Shown here: piece by piece, positions 24,641 to 32,139 of the stretch | How positions within the stretch are numbered: the first letter of the stretch is position 1 | Layout: every line of letters begins with the position of its first letter | NCBI GenBank assembly: GCA_040216555.1 | Contig: JAVJOW010000014.1 | Coordinates: 62,001 to 126,000, forward strand | Length of the DNA stretch: 64,000 nucleotides | Direction of reading: 5' to 3' | DNA from: Arenibacter sp040216555 | GTDB taxonomy: Bacteria > Bacteroidota > Bacteroidia > Flavobacteriales > Flavobacteriaceae | Program-made: the position numbers and the translations under genes | The notes under the pieces: model-generated | Database searches by the model: none | What the model saw: only the letters and a program-made list of their open reading frames with translations | Told to the model about the DNA's origin: nothing

Positions 24641-24669
24641 TTGATTCGATTTAATTTTTTTTATATTTG
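24641..24669 (+). promoter_or_regulatory. Bacteroidota-type promoter of the first sigma-factor gene
   Basis: TTG at 24641-24643, an 18-nt spacer and TATATTTG at 24662-24669 fit the primary sigma consensus. The leader before the ATG at 24788 would be about 110 nt, long for this genome. Confidence 0.6.
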
Positions 24670-24787
24670 ATGCATAATAAACCCTAAATAGCCTATACGT
24701 AACAAAATTACTTTTTTAAAATTTTGCTCAAAATGCACTTGTAACACAAAACAGGTATAGCATTTTAGCCTCAAAAAAGTAATTTGT

Positions 24788-25369
24788 ATGGAACTATTAA
24801 TAGAAGATTCAGTATTAGTAAAAGACTACATGAACGGGGACGAAAGAGCCCTTGAAAAACTAATTGACCGCCACAACCAGCGACTGAGCAGCTTTATTTA
24901 TTCCAAAGTTCAAGATCGGGAAATTACAGAAGATATTTTTCAAGATACCTTTATAAAGGTTATAAGAACCCTAAAGAAGGGCAATTATAATGAAGAAGGA
25001 AAATTTCTACCTTGGGTAATGCGTATATCCCATAACCTGATCATAGATTATTTTAGAAAGAATAAGCGAATGCCCAGATTTGAAGGCAATAACGATTTCA
25101 ATATATTCTCCATAATTAGCGATGATCAGTTAAATGCTGAAAGGCGACTTATTAAAGATCAGATAGATCAGGATCTTACCCAACTTATCAAAGAATTGCC
25201 AAAGGATCAGATGGAAGTTTTGGAAATGCGCCTATACAAGGACATGAGCTTTAAGGAAATATCTGAAAATACAGGGGTCAGTATTAATACTGCCTTGGGC
25301 AGAATGCGCTATGCACTTATCAATCTTCGGAAGATTGTAGAAAAGAACAACATTATTTTAACGAATTAA
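24788..25369 (+). CDS. ECF-type RNA polymerase sigma factor, copy 1
   Basis: A 193-residue sigma-70 family protein with only regions 2 and 4. Region 2 runs from about residue 10 to 90 (RHNQRLSSFIYSKV, TEDIFQDTFIKVI, the core-binding and -10 segment FLPWVMRISHNLIIDYFR). Region 4 runs from about 130 to 185, with the helix-turn-helix SFKEISENTGVSINTALGRM. It is gapless and about four-fifths identical to the protein at 26096-26677, and the region 4.2 helix is identical, so both should read the same -35 element. No anti-sigma gene is adjacent. Instead a 50-residue ORF follows after 71 nt, as in the second copy. Confidence 0.9.
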   Translation: MELLIEDSVLVKDYMNGDERALEKLIDRHNQRLSSFIYSKVQDREITEDIFQDTFIKVIRTLKKGNYNEEGKFLPWVMRISHNLIIDYFRKNKRMPRFEGNNDFNIFSIISDDQLNAERRLIKDQIDQDLTQLIKELPKDQMEVLEMRLYKDMSFKEISENTGVSINTALGRMRYALINLRKIVEKNNIILTN

Positions 25370-25413
25370 TAGGTCTTACAACCCCTTTTAGTTAATTTCT
25401 TCATAACAGTTGC

Positions 25414-25429
25414 GTTATTTGACAATAAC
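25414..25429 (+). repeat. short inverted repeat before microprotein 1
   Basis: GTTATT (25414-25419) and AATAAC (25424-25429) flank TGAC, 11 nt before the ATG of the 50-residue ORF. A similar hairpin occupies the same place in the second cassette. Confidence 0.5.
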
Positions 25430-25440
25430 AATATATTATT

Positions 25441-25593
25441 ATGGGGAAATTCAACGTTACTACTAATAACAAATGTAAACTAATGTCTACACGGAGGTCC
25501 AAGATAGATTTTTTGTTGAATTACTCTAAATCACTTTACATCATTAAAAGCAATAAGTGTAATGATGAAATGGATGAGCATTGCTTAAACTAG
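25441..25593 (+). CDS. 50-residue microprotein downstream of sigma factor copy 1
   Basis: An ATG at 25441 opens a 50-codon frame ending TAG at 25593. The peptide contains NKCKLMSTRRSKIDFLLNYS followed by KSLYIIKSN. It aligns with the 47-residue ORF at 26750-26893 over K-C-K-L, I-x-F-L and Y-S-K-S-L-x-I. The position (71 nt after the sigma stop, against 72 nt in the other copy) is also conserved. Two diverged paralogues that keep frame, length and motif are good evidence of real coding despite the small size. No signal peptide or membrane helix is evident. The function is unknown; a partner or regulator of the sigma factor is a guess from position. Confidence 0.65.
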   Translation: MGKFNVTTNNKCKLMSTRRSKIDFLLNYSKSLYIIKSNKCNDEMDEHCLN

Positions 25594-25953
25594 GAACTTA
25601 CAACGGTTTTGCAATAGCTCGTTCGTATCTATAATGACTTATTGGGTTACATAAGTACATGGGCAATAGCCTACAAGTGAAACTCCCATTATTTTAATTT
25701 GCGTTGTAGTACACTTCCCATTAAGTAAATAACCTTGACTACCTTTAACAGGCCCATTACAATAAACTGTACAGGATATTTCTATATTCCTTAATATATA
25801 GGTAATGCTATCTTACCAGCAGCTGATAATAATAAATAGTCTTGCCATTAATTCAATTAGGCCGTTTCAACTTCATTTTTGGCCAATTATTATGCGTAAA
25901 ATAAGAAAATTGGCATTTGACATCAATTAACGGGGGTTTTACAACATAGTTTT

Positions 25954-25982
25954 TTGCACACCTTACCATTTATATACTTTTA
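25954..25982 (+). promoter_or_regulatory. possible promoter of the second sigma-factor gene
   Basis: TTG at 25954-25956, an 18-nt spacer and TACTTTTA at 25975-25982 match the consensus except for the last base. The spacer equals that of copy 1. The rest of the 502-bp gap 25594-26095 shows no gene; a small GAAGA/TCTTC inverted repeat lies in the leader at about 26003-26019. Confidence 0.4.
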
Positions 25983-26095
25983 TCCTGTTACTAATTAATA
26001 ATGAAGATTTAACGTCTTCAAAAAAGAAGAAGTAATAAAAAAAAGTCCGAACCGAAAGGGGAGGCCCCCTAGTTTAACCAAAAACAATATTTTGT

Positions 26096-26677
26096 ATGGA
26101 ACTGCAAATAGATGACTCAGTATTAGTAAAGGATTACATTAACGGTAATGAAAAAGCTTTAGAGGTTTTGATCAACAGGCACAACCAACGTATTAGTAGC
26201 TTTATTTATTCTAAAGTATTGGACCGGGATGTTTCAGAGGACATTTTTCAGGACACCTTTATTAAAGTGATTAAAACCTTGAAAAAAGGAAATTATAGCG
26301 AGGAAGGCAAATTTTTGCCTTGGGTTATGAGAATAGCCCATAACTTGGTAATTGATCACTTTAGAAGAAACAAAAGGATGCCAATGTTTGAGGGGAATGA
26401 TGATTTTAATATCTTTTCCGTAATTGGTGATGATAAACTTAATGTAGAAAAACAACTTATAAAGGATCAAATAGATTCTGATCTTACCTTATTGATCGAA
26501 GAATTACCGGACGATCAAAAAGAAGTTCTTTTAATGCGTATTTACAGGGACATGAGCTTTAAGGAAATCTCTGAAAACACTGGGGTTAGTATTAATACGG
26601 CCTTGGGAAGAATGAGATACGCACTTATAAACCTTAGAAAAATAATTGAAAAACATAATATCGTTTTAACGAATTAA
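26096..26677 (+). CDS. ECF-type RNA polymerase sigma factor, copy 2
   Basis: This 193-residue paralogue of the protein at 24788-25369 has the same two-domain layout. Region 2 contains EDIFQDTFIKVIKTLKKGNY and FLPWVMRIAHNLVIDHFRR; region 4 contains the identical helix-turn-helix SFKEISENTGVSINTALGRM. Differences by eye number about 37 of 193, spread mostly over the surface, the linker and region 2 edges, with no insertion or deletion. The conserved DNA-contact residues suggest the two share targets and differ in expression or in regulation at protein level. It is followed after 72 nt by a 47-residue ORF and then a strong terminator, so the cassette ends there. Confidence 0.9.
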   Translation: MELQIDDSVLVKDYINGNEKALEVLINRHNQRISSFIYSKVLDRDVSEDIFQDTFIKVIKTLKKGNYSEEGKFLPWVMRIAHNLVIDHFRRNKRMPMFEGNDDFNIFSVIGDDKLNVEKQLIKDQIDSDLTLLIEELPDDQKEVLLMRIYRDMSFKEISENTGVSINTALGRMRYALINLRKIIEKHNIVLTN

Positions 26678-26719
26678 TAGGTCATAGGACGAACCGGACA
26701 ATATTTCCATTTTAGTAGC

Positions 26720-26735
26720 GTTATCTTAACATAAC
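26720..26735 (+). repeat. short inverted repeat before microprotein 2
   Basis: GTTAT (26720-26724) and ATAAC (26731-26735) flank CTTAAC, 14 nt before the ATG at 26750. It corresponds in place and sequence to the hairpin at 25414-25429. Confidence 0.45.
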
Positions 26736-26749
26736 AATACTATAATCCT

Positions 26750-26893
26750 ATGGAAAAAATTTACTCTGAGAATCAACACAAGTGTAAACTTGCCAAAGCG
26801 AGTCCTGAAACTATTAAGTTTTTGATTGGCTATTCCAAATCTTTGCAAATAGTTGAATATAGTAATATTCAATTCGAAAATAATTTAAACTAG
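26750..26893 (+). CDS. 47-residue microprotein downstream of sigma factor copy 2
   Basis: The ATG at 26750 opens a 47-codon frame ending TAG at 26893. The peptide reads MEKIYSENQHKCKLAKASPE, then TIKFLIGYSKSLQIVEYSN. It shares K-C-K-L, I-x-F-L and Y-S-K-S-L-x-I with the ORF after sigma copy 1 and sits at the same distance from its sigma gene. It ends 3 bp before a strong bidirectional terminator, which fits a real last gene. The single cysteine is conserved between the copies. No known family comes to mind. I infer a sigma-linked regulatory or structural peptide, without proof. Confidence 0.65.
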   Translation: MEKIYSENQHKCKLAKASPETIKFLIGYSKSLQIVEYSNIQFENNLN

Positions 26894-26896
26894 ACT

Positions 26897-26927
26897 AAAA
26901 AATCCTAACTCCTAGTTGGGATTTTTT
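26897..26927. terminator. bidirectional rho-independent terminator
   Basis: AAAAAATCCTAAC (26897-26909) pairs with GTTGGGATTTTTT (26915-26927), a 13-bp stem with one G-T pair and a 5-nt loop. It lies between the microprotein stop and nth and contains the nth stop codon in its loop and stem. Confidence 0.8.
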
Positions 26928-27574
26928 GTTTTATAGTAGGCGTCCAAAACTTTTTTTCTTCCTATTGTTTTGGTTATAATGTCTTTTTGCAAATTCCACC
27001 CTCTTGCAGGGGAATATTCCCTTCCGTACCAGATTATTTGTAAATGAAGATCGTTCCATAATTCTTTTGGAAATAATCTTTTCGCGTCTCTTTCAGTTTG
27101 TACTACATTTTTACCATTGGAAAACCCCCATCGGTACATAAGCCTATGTATATGGGTATCCACGGGAAAAGCCGGTATACCAAAGGCTTGGGAAACCACC
27201 ACACTGGCTGTTTTATGACCTACGGCCGGAAATTGTTCCAAAAGTTCCATTTCTCGAGGAACTTGTCCGTCATATTTTTCAATTAAGATTTTGGAAAGCC
27301 CATAAATGCCTTTGGCTTTCATTGGGGATAGTCCAACGGGTTTTATAATTTCCCTTATTTCATCTGCCGTCATTTTTACCATGTCATAAGGATTGTCTGC
27401 CTTGGCAAATAGTATTGGGGTAATCTGATTGACCCTGACATCCGTACTTTGTGCGGACAATAATACGGCAATAAGTAGCGTATATGGGTCTTTGTGGTCT
27501 AACGGAACGGGAATGGTGGGATATATTGTCTGTAAAGTTTCAATGGCAAAGTTTACTTTTTCCGCTTTCGTCAT
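26912..27574 (-). CDS. nth: endonuclease III, form without iron-sulfur cluster
   Basis: This 220-residue DNA glycosylase/AP lyase of the HhH-GPD family removes oxidised pyrimidines in base-excision repair. The helix-hairpin-helix FPAVGHKTASVVV holds the catalytic lysine K121, and VDTHIHRL holds the catalytic aspartate D139. The usual C-terminal four-cysteine loop that carries a [4Fe-4S] cluster is absent: the region reads GREYSPARGWNLQKDIITKT, and the whole protein has no cysteine. The fold and active site otherwise look complete, so it is probably active. The call is Nth rather than MutY because there is no MutT-like C-terminal domain and the catalytic Lys is present. Confidence 0.88.
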   Translation of the reverse strand: MTKAEKVNFAIETLQTIYPTIPVPLDHKDPYTLLIAVLLSAQSTDVRVNQITPILFAKADNPYDMVKMTADEIREIIKPVGLSPMKAKGIYGLSKILIEKYDGQVPREMELLEQFPAVGHKTASVVVSQAFGIPAFPVDTHIHRLMYRWGFSNGKNVVQTERDAKRLFPKELWNDLHLQIIWYGREYSPARGWNLQKDIITKTIGRKKVLDAYYKTKNPN

Positions 27575-27662
27575 TTATTGCGTAATTTTATAAAAATATA
27601 AATAGGGCAACGCCCATTCGTTTGGGTGTATTTTTTAATATAAATTTACTTAAAATTTAACT

Positions 27663-28112
27663 ATGAAGACTTTAAAAGTAGGGGATAAGGTTCCCCCCTT
27701 TTTGGCAAAGGATGAAAATGGCACTATTGTTAAGCTTTCCGACTATAAGGGTAAAAAATTAATTGTCTTTTTTTATCCCAAGGCAAGTACTCCAGGATGT
27801 ACCGCTGAAGCCTGTAATTTGAGGGATAATTATACCGAGCTAAAAGCAAAAGGTTTTGAGCTCCTAGGGGTAAGTGCAGACTCAGAGAAACGTCAACTGA
27901 ATTTTAAAAATAAATATCAATTTCCTTTTCCGTTGTTAGCGGATGAAGACCATACTATCATTAATATTTTTGGGGTTTGGGGCCCAAAACAGTTTATGGG
28001 AAAAAAATATGATGGTATTCATAGAATAACTTTTGTAATTGACGGGGACGGAGTTGTGGAAAAGGTAATTGATAAGGTCAAGACCAAGGATCACGCTGCA
28101 CAACTTCTATAA
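27663..28112 (+). CDS. bcp: thioredoxin-dependent thiol peroxidase (Bcp/PrxQ)
   Basis: A 149-residue atypical 2-Cys peroxiredoxin of the Bcp/PrxQ group, reducing hydrogen peroxide and organic peroxides in the cytosol with electrons from thioredoxin. The peroxidatic cysteine is C46 and the resolving cysteine C51 in STPGCTAEACNLRD. The preceding FFYPKA and later GVWGPKQFMGKKYDGIHR are typical of the group. Length is normal. It stands alone, divergent from nth across 88 bp and convergent with the next gene. No redox-regulator site is evident. Confidence 0.92.
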   Translation: MKTLKVGDKVPPFLAKDENGTIVKLSDYKGKKLIVFFYPKASTPGCTAEACNLRDNYTELKAKGFELLGVSADSEKRQLNFKNKYQFPFPLLADEDHTIINIFGVWGPKQFMGKKYDGIHRITFVIDGDGVVEKVIDKVKTKDHAAQLL

Positions 28113-28130
28113 ACGGTAGTATATGAATAA

Positions 28131-28165
28131 GTGGCTGTCCTAAATCCAAATATTATGACAGCCAC
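28131..28165. terminator. probable bidirectional terminator hairpin
   Basis: GTGGCTGTC (28131-28139) pairs perfectly with GACAGCCAC (28157-28165). It lies between the convergent bcp and the conserved hypothetical gene. The T run is poor, so termination is inferred mostly from position. Confidence 0.5.
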
Positions 28166-28185
28166 CTATTAAAGATTTTTAAGTG

Positions 28186-29646
28186 TTACACTTTTTCCTG
28201 TTCTTCCTCTAAGGGTTTACGGATAAAAAGTTTTTTCTTTTTTATTATTTCGGCAATACCCTCAGGAAGTACGGATTCCCAACCTTCTTCACCATTAATT
28301 ATTTTTTTGAGTACATCCCTGGAGAAAACATGTAATATTTCCGGGTCGTAATCTATAATGTCCATCACCTTTCCATTGTATTTGAAGAATTTGTACAATT
28401 CTTTCATTCTAGGGTGGACTTTTATGGTGTTACTTGTCATAATTTGCCCAGTTTCCTCATTGCGCATTGGGTAGAGGTAAACTTTAAGATCTTTAAAGAA
28501 TAATTTACCAAATGCCTCTAGGATACCTCCACTAAGATGACGGTAGTATTTTTCATCAAAAATATCGACCAAATTGTTCACCCCCATGGTAAGGCCAATC
28601 TTGGATTTGGTGTAATTGCTAAAATATTCAACGAGTTTAAAGTACTCCTGAAATTTCGAAATCATTACCGTATGTCCCAAAGAACATAATAGTTCTGCCC
28701 GATCCATAAAATCCTGTTCATCTATTTCCCCGGAAGCCCGAAGATTGGAAAGGGTAATTTCAAAAATTACAACGGTATTTTCCTCCTCAACACTAGGTTC
28801 CCTGATGAATATTTCATAAGATTTTTTAAACATATCCATATTAACCTTGGTCACTGGTCTAAAGCTACCACGTAAGGCCAAAATATTTTTCTTGTAAAGA
28901 ATAGTTGCCGGCAAAAGATTATTCCCATCGGGCCCGAACATTACGGCATCGGTCATATCATTCTTAACAAGCTGTAAACTCATCAACCTATTGTCTACTT
29001 CCGCAAAATTTGGTCCTGAAAAATTAACCATATCAAGTTCAACCGTATCCTTGTCGATATGGTCATACAGGTATTTTAGTAATTTTCTAGGCTTGTCGTA
29101 TTTGTAAAATGCACCATAAATAAGATTGACACCAACAATACCCAAGGTTTCCTGTTGCAACCTCGCTTCATTTTGTTTAAAGCGAATATGAAGGATAATT
29201 TCGTTTAATTCTTTTTGTTTGGGATCCAATTGGTATCGGATTCCGATCCATCCATGGCCTTTATATCTCTTGGAGAAATCAATGGTAGCAACGGTATTGG
29301 CGTAGGAAAAGAACAATCTGTCCGGGTGTAGTTCGCGACTTATCCTGTTGTCCATGTTTTCCATTTCATGGGCCAACATCTTTTTTAATCTGGACTGGGT
29401 TACATATCTTCCGTCTTCCTCTATTCCGTAGATGGCATCACTAAAATCTTTGTCATATGCACTCATTGCCTTGGCAATGGTTCCAGAAGCACCGCCAGAC
29501 TTAAAGAAATGCCCAGAAGTCTCCTGCCCGGCACCTATTTCGGAAAAGGTTCCATAAATGTCAGGATTTAGGTTTATCCTTAAGGTTTTCGCCTTTATTG
29601 ACGGTACGTTTGTAAAAGCGATTTCTTTCTTAAAAATAGTGGACAT
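28186..29646 (-). CDS. conserved protein of unknown function, 486 residues
   Basis: I do not recognise a functional family with certainty. The protein is soluble, without a signal peptide or membrane helix. It has striking segments such as EIGAGQETSGHFFKSGGASG (residues 37-56), KRYKGHGWIGIRYQLDP and LYPMRNEETGQIMT that look like a well-conserved fold. It resembles proteins which I remember being annotated inconsistently in flavobacterial genomes, but I could not verify any function. It is transcribed divergently from the MBL-fold gene with 88 bp between, and a -7 element TAACTTTG lies on the minus strand at 29667-29674. It ends at a shared terminator hairpin with bcp. Confidence 0.7.
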   Translation of the reverse strand: MSTIFKKEIAFTNVPSIKAKTLRINLNPDIYGTFSEIGAGQETSGHFFKSGGASGTIAKAMSAYDKDFSDAIYGIEEDGRYVTQSRLKKMLAHEMENMDNRISRELHPDRLFFSYANTVATIDFSKRYKGHGWIGIRYQLDPKQKELNEIILHIRFKQNEARLQQETLGIVGVNLIYGAFYKYDKPRKLLKYLYDHIDKDTVELDMVNFSGPNFAEVDNRLMSLQLVKNDMTDAVMFGPDGNNLLPATILYKKNILALRGSFRPVTKVNMDMFKKSYEIFIREPSVEEENTVVIFEITLSNLRASGEIDEQDFMDRAELLCSLGHTVMISKFQEYFKLVEYFSNYTKSKIGLTMGVNNLVDIFDEKYYRHLSGGILEAFGKLFFKDLKVYLYPMRNEETGQIMTSNTIKVHPRMKELYKFFKYNGKVMDIIDYDPEILHVFSRDVLKKIINGEEGWESVLPEGIAEIIKKKKLFIRKPLEEEQEKV

Positions 29647-29666
29647 AGTGTCTTTTTTACTTGTAG

Positions 29667-29674
29667 CAAAGTTA
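29667..29674 (-). promoter_or_regulatory. -7 element (TAACTTTG) of the 486-residue unknown protein
   Basis: TAACTTTG on the minus strand matches TAnnTTTG, 20 nt upstream of the ATG at 29646. No clear -33 element was found. Confidence 0.4.
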
Positions 29675-29708
29675 AAAAGTTTGAGCTATCTATTAAATAA
29701 ATTAGTTA

Positions 29709-29716
29709 TAAATTTG
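29709..29716 (+). promoter_or_regulatory. -7 element (TAAATTTG-type) of the MBL-fold gene
   Basis: TAAATTTG at 29709-29716 fits TAnnTTTG; a TTG at 29681-29683 is 25 nt away, rather long. The start codon at 29735 would follow the transcript start by about 12 nt. Confidence 0.4.
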
Positions 29717-29734
29717 GATTAAATAGATTTAAGA

Positions 29735-30499
29735 TTGAAAATAACTTTTCTAGGTACTGGAACATCACAGGGAATCCCCGTAATTGGGAGCAAACACCCT
29801 GTTTGTTTAAGCAATAATTCCAAGGATAAAAGGCTGCGGGTTTCGGCAATGGTTTCTTGGGATTCCTATAATTATATAATAGATTGCGGCCCCGATTTTA
29901 GACAGCAAATGCTTACCAATAATGTAGTAAAGATCGATGGCATTTTATTTACCCATGAACATTCTGATCATACCGCAGGAATAGATGATATAAGACCATT
30001 TTTTTTCAGGCAGGGGGATATTCCCATTTATGCCCATGAGCGGGTTGTTACTTCGATCAAAGCACGGTTCGATTATATATTCGCAGATGAAAATAGATAT
30101 CCCGGTGCCCCAGCGGTAGAGATCAATACGATAAAAAATAATAAGCCGTTCAGGATAGGAAACTTAATGGCCATACCTGTGGAGGCGCAACACAATAGAT
30201 TACAGGTTTTTGGGTTTAGAATACAGGACTTTGTTTATCTAACCGATGTAAAAAGCATGGAAAAAGTAGAAATGGAAAAAATAAAGGGGGTAAATACCTT
30301 GGTAGTCAATGCCTTGCGAATAGAGCCCCACCATTCCCATTTTAATTTGGAGGAAGCTTTGGAATTTATTGATATCGTAAAGCCTAAAACGGCTTATTTG
30401 ACTCATATAAGCCACTTATTGGGTTTTCATGATGAAGTGGAGAAACTGCTTCCGGATCATGTGCATTTGGCTTATGACAATCTGGTTATAGAGGTTTAA
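29735..30499 (+). CDS. metallo-beta-lactamase-fold hydrolase (PhnP-like)
   Basis: The 254-residue protein has the MBL metal motif H74-E-H76-S-D78-H79 in LFTHEHSDHTAGIDD, with later ligands in VEAQHNRLQVFG, VYLTDVKSM and YLTHISHLLG. It is of the PhnP/RNase Z-like group (phosphodiesterases acting on cyclic phosphates or nucleotides), but the substrate is not readable. The N-terminus MKITFLGTGTSQGIPVIG fits the family exactly and starts at a TTG codon at 29735. No ATG lies nearby in frame, so TTG is the real start. Two metal ions are expected. Confidence 0.82.
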   Translation: MKITFLGTGTSQGIPVIGSKHPVCLSNNSKDKRLRVSAMVSWDSYNYIIDCGPDFRQQMLTNNVVKIDGILFTHEHSDHTAGIDDIRPFFFRQGDIPIYAHERVVTSIKARFDYIFADENRYPGAPAVEINTIKNNKPFRIGNLMAIPVEAQHNRLQVFGFRIQDFVYLTDVKSMEKVEMEKIKGVNTLVVNALRIEPHHSHFNLEEALEFIDIVKPKTAYLTHISHLLGFHDEVEKLLPDHVHLAYDNLVIEV

Positions 30500-30578
30500 A
30501 CAACCCTACAGAATATGGCGCAGGAAAATATTTCAACATAAAAATTATTATTAAACCAATAAAATAGAAAATAAGGGA

Positions 30579-31073
30579 ATGAAACATAAGATTTACTTGT
30601 ATTTGTTCATATTCGTTACGCTAATAGCACTTTACCAATTTGTAAGTACCAATAATATGGTGAAGGCAAAAAACACAAAAATCGAGGCCCAGGAGGAGCA
30701 GCTTTCCCAATTGGAGGATTCCATACAGAAACTACATATCAAGGTTTTGGACAACCAATATTTTTCTTTGGAAAATAACGATGATGCCTTGGCCTATTAC
30801 GACCATCTAAATTTGAAGGATCCTAGTCTCTATATATCGGATAAATTATTGGAAACCAATGAGAGTAAGGGGGATAACCCCCTAATCCCTTATGAGGGTA
30901 TGGAAAACGATTTTAAAATAAACAAGATCAAAATTTTAAACCATAAGTGGATTTTGGCCGATTTCTCGGATGGGAAATATTGGGGAGAAGTATTGATCAA
31001 GTATGAACTTAAGGATGATCTGGGTGTGGATTTTTCTTTGATGGACCACTTATTGTACACTCGTAGCAATTAA
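30579..31073 (+). CDS. membrane-anchored coiled-coil protein of unknown function
   Basis: The 164-residue protein starts with an uncleaved signal anchor (YLYLFIFVTLIALYQFV), then a short coiled coil (about residues 30-58, KIEAQEEQLSQLEDSIQKL), then a compact domain ending FSDGKYWGEVLIKYELKDD. It probably faces the periplasm, held by the N-terminal helix. I do not recognise the family. It follows the MBL gene on the same strand by 79 bp, and its stop overlaps the convergent esterase gene by 4 bp. Confidence 0.6.
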   Translation: MKHKIYLYLFIFVTLIALYQFVSTNNMVKAKNTKIEAQEEQLSQLEDSIQKLHIKVLDNQYFSLENNDDALAYYDHLNLKDPSLYISDKLLETNESKGDNPLIPYEGMENDFKINKIKILNHKWILADFSDGKYWGEVLIKYELKDDLGVDFSLMDHLLYTRSN

Positions 31074-31729
31074 ATTTTATCCTGTAGCCACGTCTTGAAG
31101 GAATAGAAATTTTGGGGGGCCACACCATGTCCGACCGGGAATTCCTCATATACATGGTCTATCTTTAGATCCTTTAAAATGCCGGGCGCTTGTTGGGCCC
31201 AGGCGACTGGAATTACTTGATCTACACTTCCGTGGGAGACATAAATCTTTAGATTTTTGAAGTTGTTTTCCTTATAGTCCTTCAAAATGAGGTTTTCATT
31301 GATATAACCACTAAGAGCTATTACATTTTTGACCAGATCAGGGTAGGACAAGGCTACTGCATAACTCAGGATGGTGCCTTGGCTGAATCCTAAGAGGGTT
31401 ACATTTTTTTCGTCCAGCCCATAGGTTTTGCAAGCTTCCTCTACAAATATTTTAATCTTATCCCTGGAAAGAACCGCTTCTTCCTCATTGTTCCATTTGC
31501 CTTTTTCAGCTTCAAAGTTAATAGCATACCAAGCATTGCCATAGGGTTGCATAGGGTAGGGGGCCCTAACGGATATGATACAAAGTTCTTTGGGGAGTTC
31601 CGAAGCAAAGGAAAACAGATCTTCCTCATTGCTGCCATAGCCGTGGAACATGAACAGCACTGGAGGCTTACCCTCGGTAATATTTGATGGTCTAATAAGA
31701 TGTTCCAATGATAGGGGAGCTGTAGTCAT
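31070..31729 (-). CDS. phospholipase/carboxylesterase-type alpha/beta hydrolase
   Basis: From the ATG at 31729 the protein has 219 residues; the longer open frame from 31771 is rejected because it overlaps the upstream gene. The oxyanion-hole segment is FMFHGYGSNEEDLF, the nucleophile is S116 in LLGFSQGTI, and the triad is completed by the Asp in SHGSVDQVIP and the His in FPVGHGV. It belongs to the YpfH/EstB-like serine esterase group, cytosolic. The gene begins 1 bp after the stop of the DUF4870-like gene, so the two are coupled. The ester substrate is unknown. Confidence 0.82.
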   Translation of the reverse strand: MTTAPLSLEHLIRPSNITEGKPPVLFMFHGYGSNEEDLFSFASELPKELCIISVRAPYPMQPYGNAWYAINFEAEKGKWNNEEEAVLSRDKIKIFVEEACKTYGLDEKNVTLLGFSQGTILSYAVALSYPDLVKNVIALSGYINENLILKDYKENNFKNLKIYVSHGSVDQVIPVAWAQQAPGILKDLKIDHVYEEFPVGHGVAPQNFYSFKTWLQDKI

Positions 31730-31730
31730 T

Positions 31731-32057
31731 CTAAGATATAAAAGTGAACCATTTTTGAAAATAGGGACCAAGTACGGGCACCTCTTGTTTTTTGTTGTTC
31801 AAGGCTCCGAGAAAGCCGTAGAACCAAAGTACAATATAAAAAACATAAAGGCCATACCAGGCATATTCATTGTACCAATTGCTTAAAAAAATAGCAAAGC
31901 CAAGGAATACGAGATGTAATCCAAAAGCCTGTCGGGTATGAAACCGGGCAAACTCGTTCTTGGGATCCGAATTCATCGATATGGCAATCAACGCCCCAAC
32001 CATAGTAAGGTAAGCTACAATTGCCGTAGTCTTTCCTTCCTTAATAATATTATCCAT
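31731..32057 (-). CDS. DUF4870-like small membrane protein, copy A
   Basis: A 108-residue protein starting at the ATG at 32057 (MDNIIKEGKTTAIVAYLT); an in-frame TTG at 32075 is a less likely start. It has about three hydrophobic segments (IVAYLTMVGALIAIS, FGLHLVFLGFAIFLSNW, WYGLYVFYIVLWFYGFLGAL) with the NEFARFHTRQA motif between the first two, as in DUF4870/YtxE-like membrane proteins. It is a paralogue of the next gene upstream. Function is unknown. It is coupled to the downstream esterase gene. Confidence 0.7.
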   Translation of the reverse strand: MDNIIKEGKTTAIVAYLTMVGALIAISMNSDPKNEFARFHTRQAFGLHLVFLGFAIFLSNWYNEYAWYGLYVFYIVLWFYGFLGALNNKKQEVPVLGPYFQKWFTFIS

Positions 32058-32139
32058 AGAGGCAAAGTTAGTCAAGTTTAAAATTTGAACAAAAAAAGAG
32101 GCCCTTATTAGACCTCCCTACATTTATTGATCCAGATTA

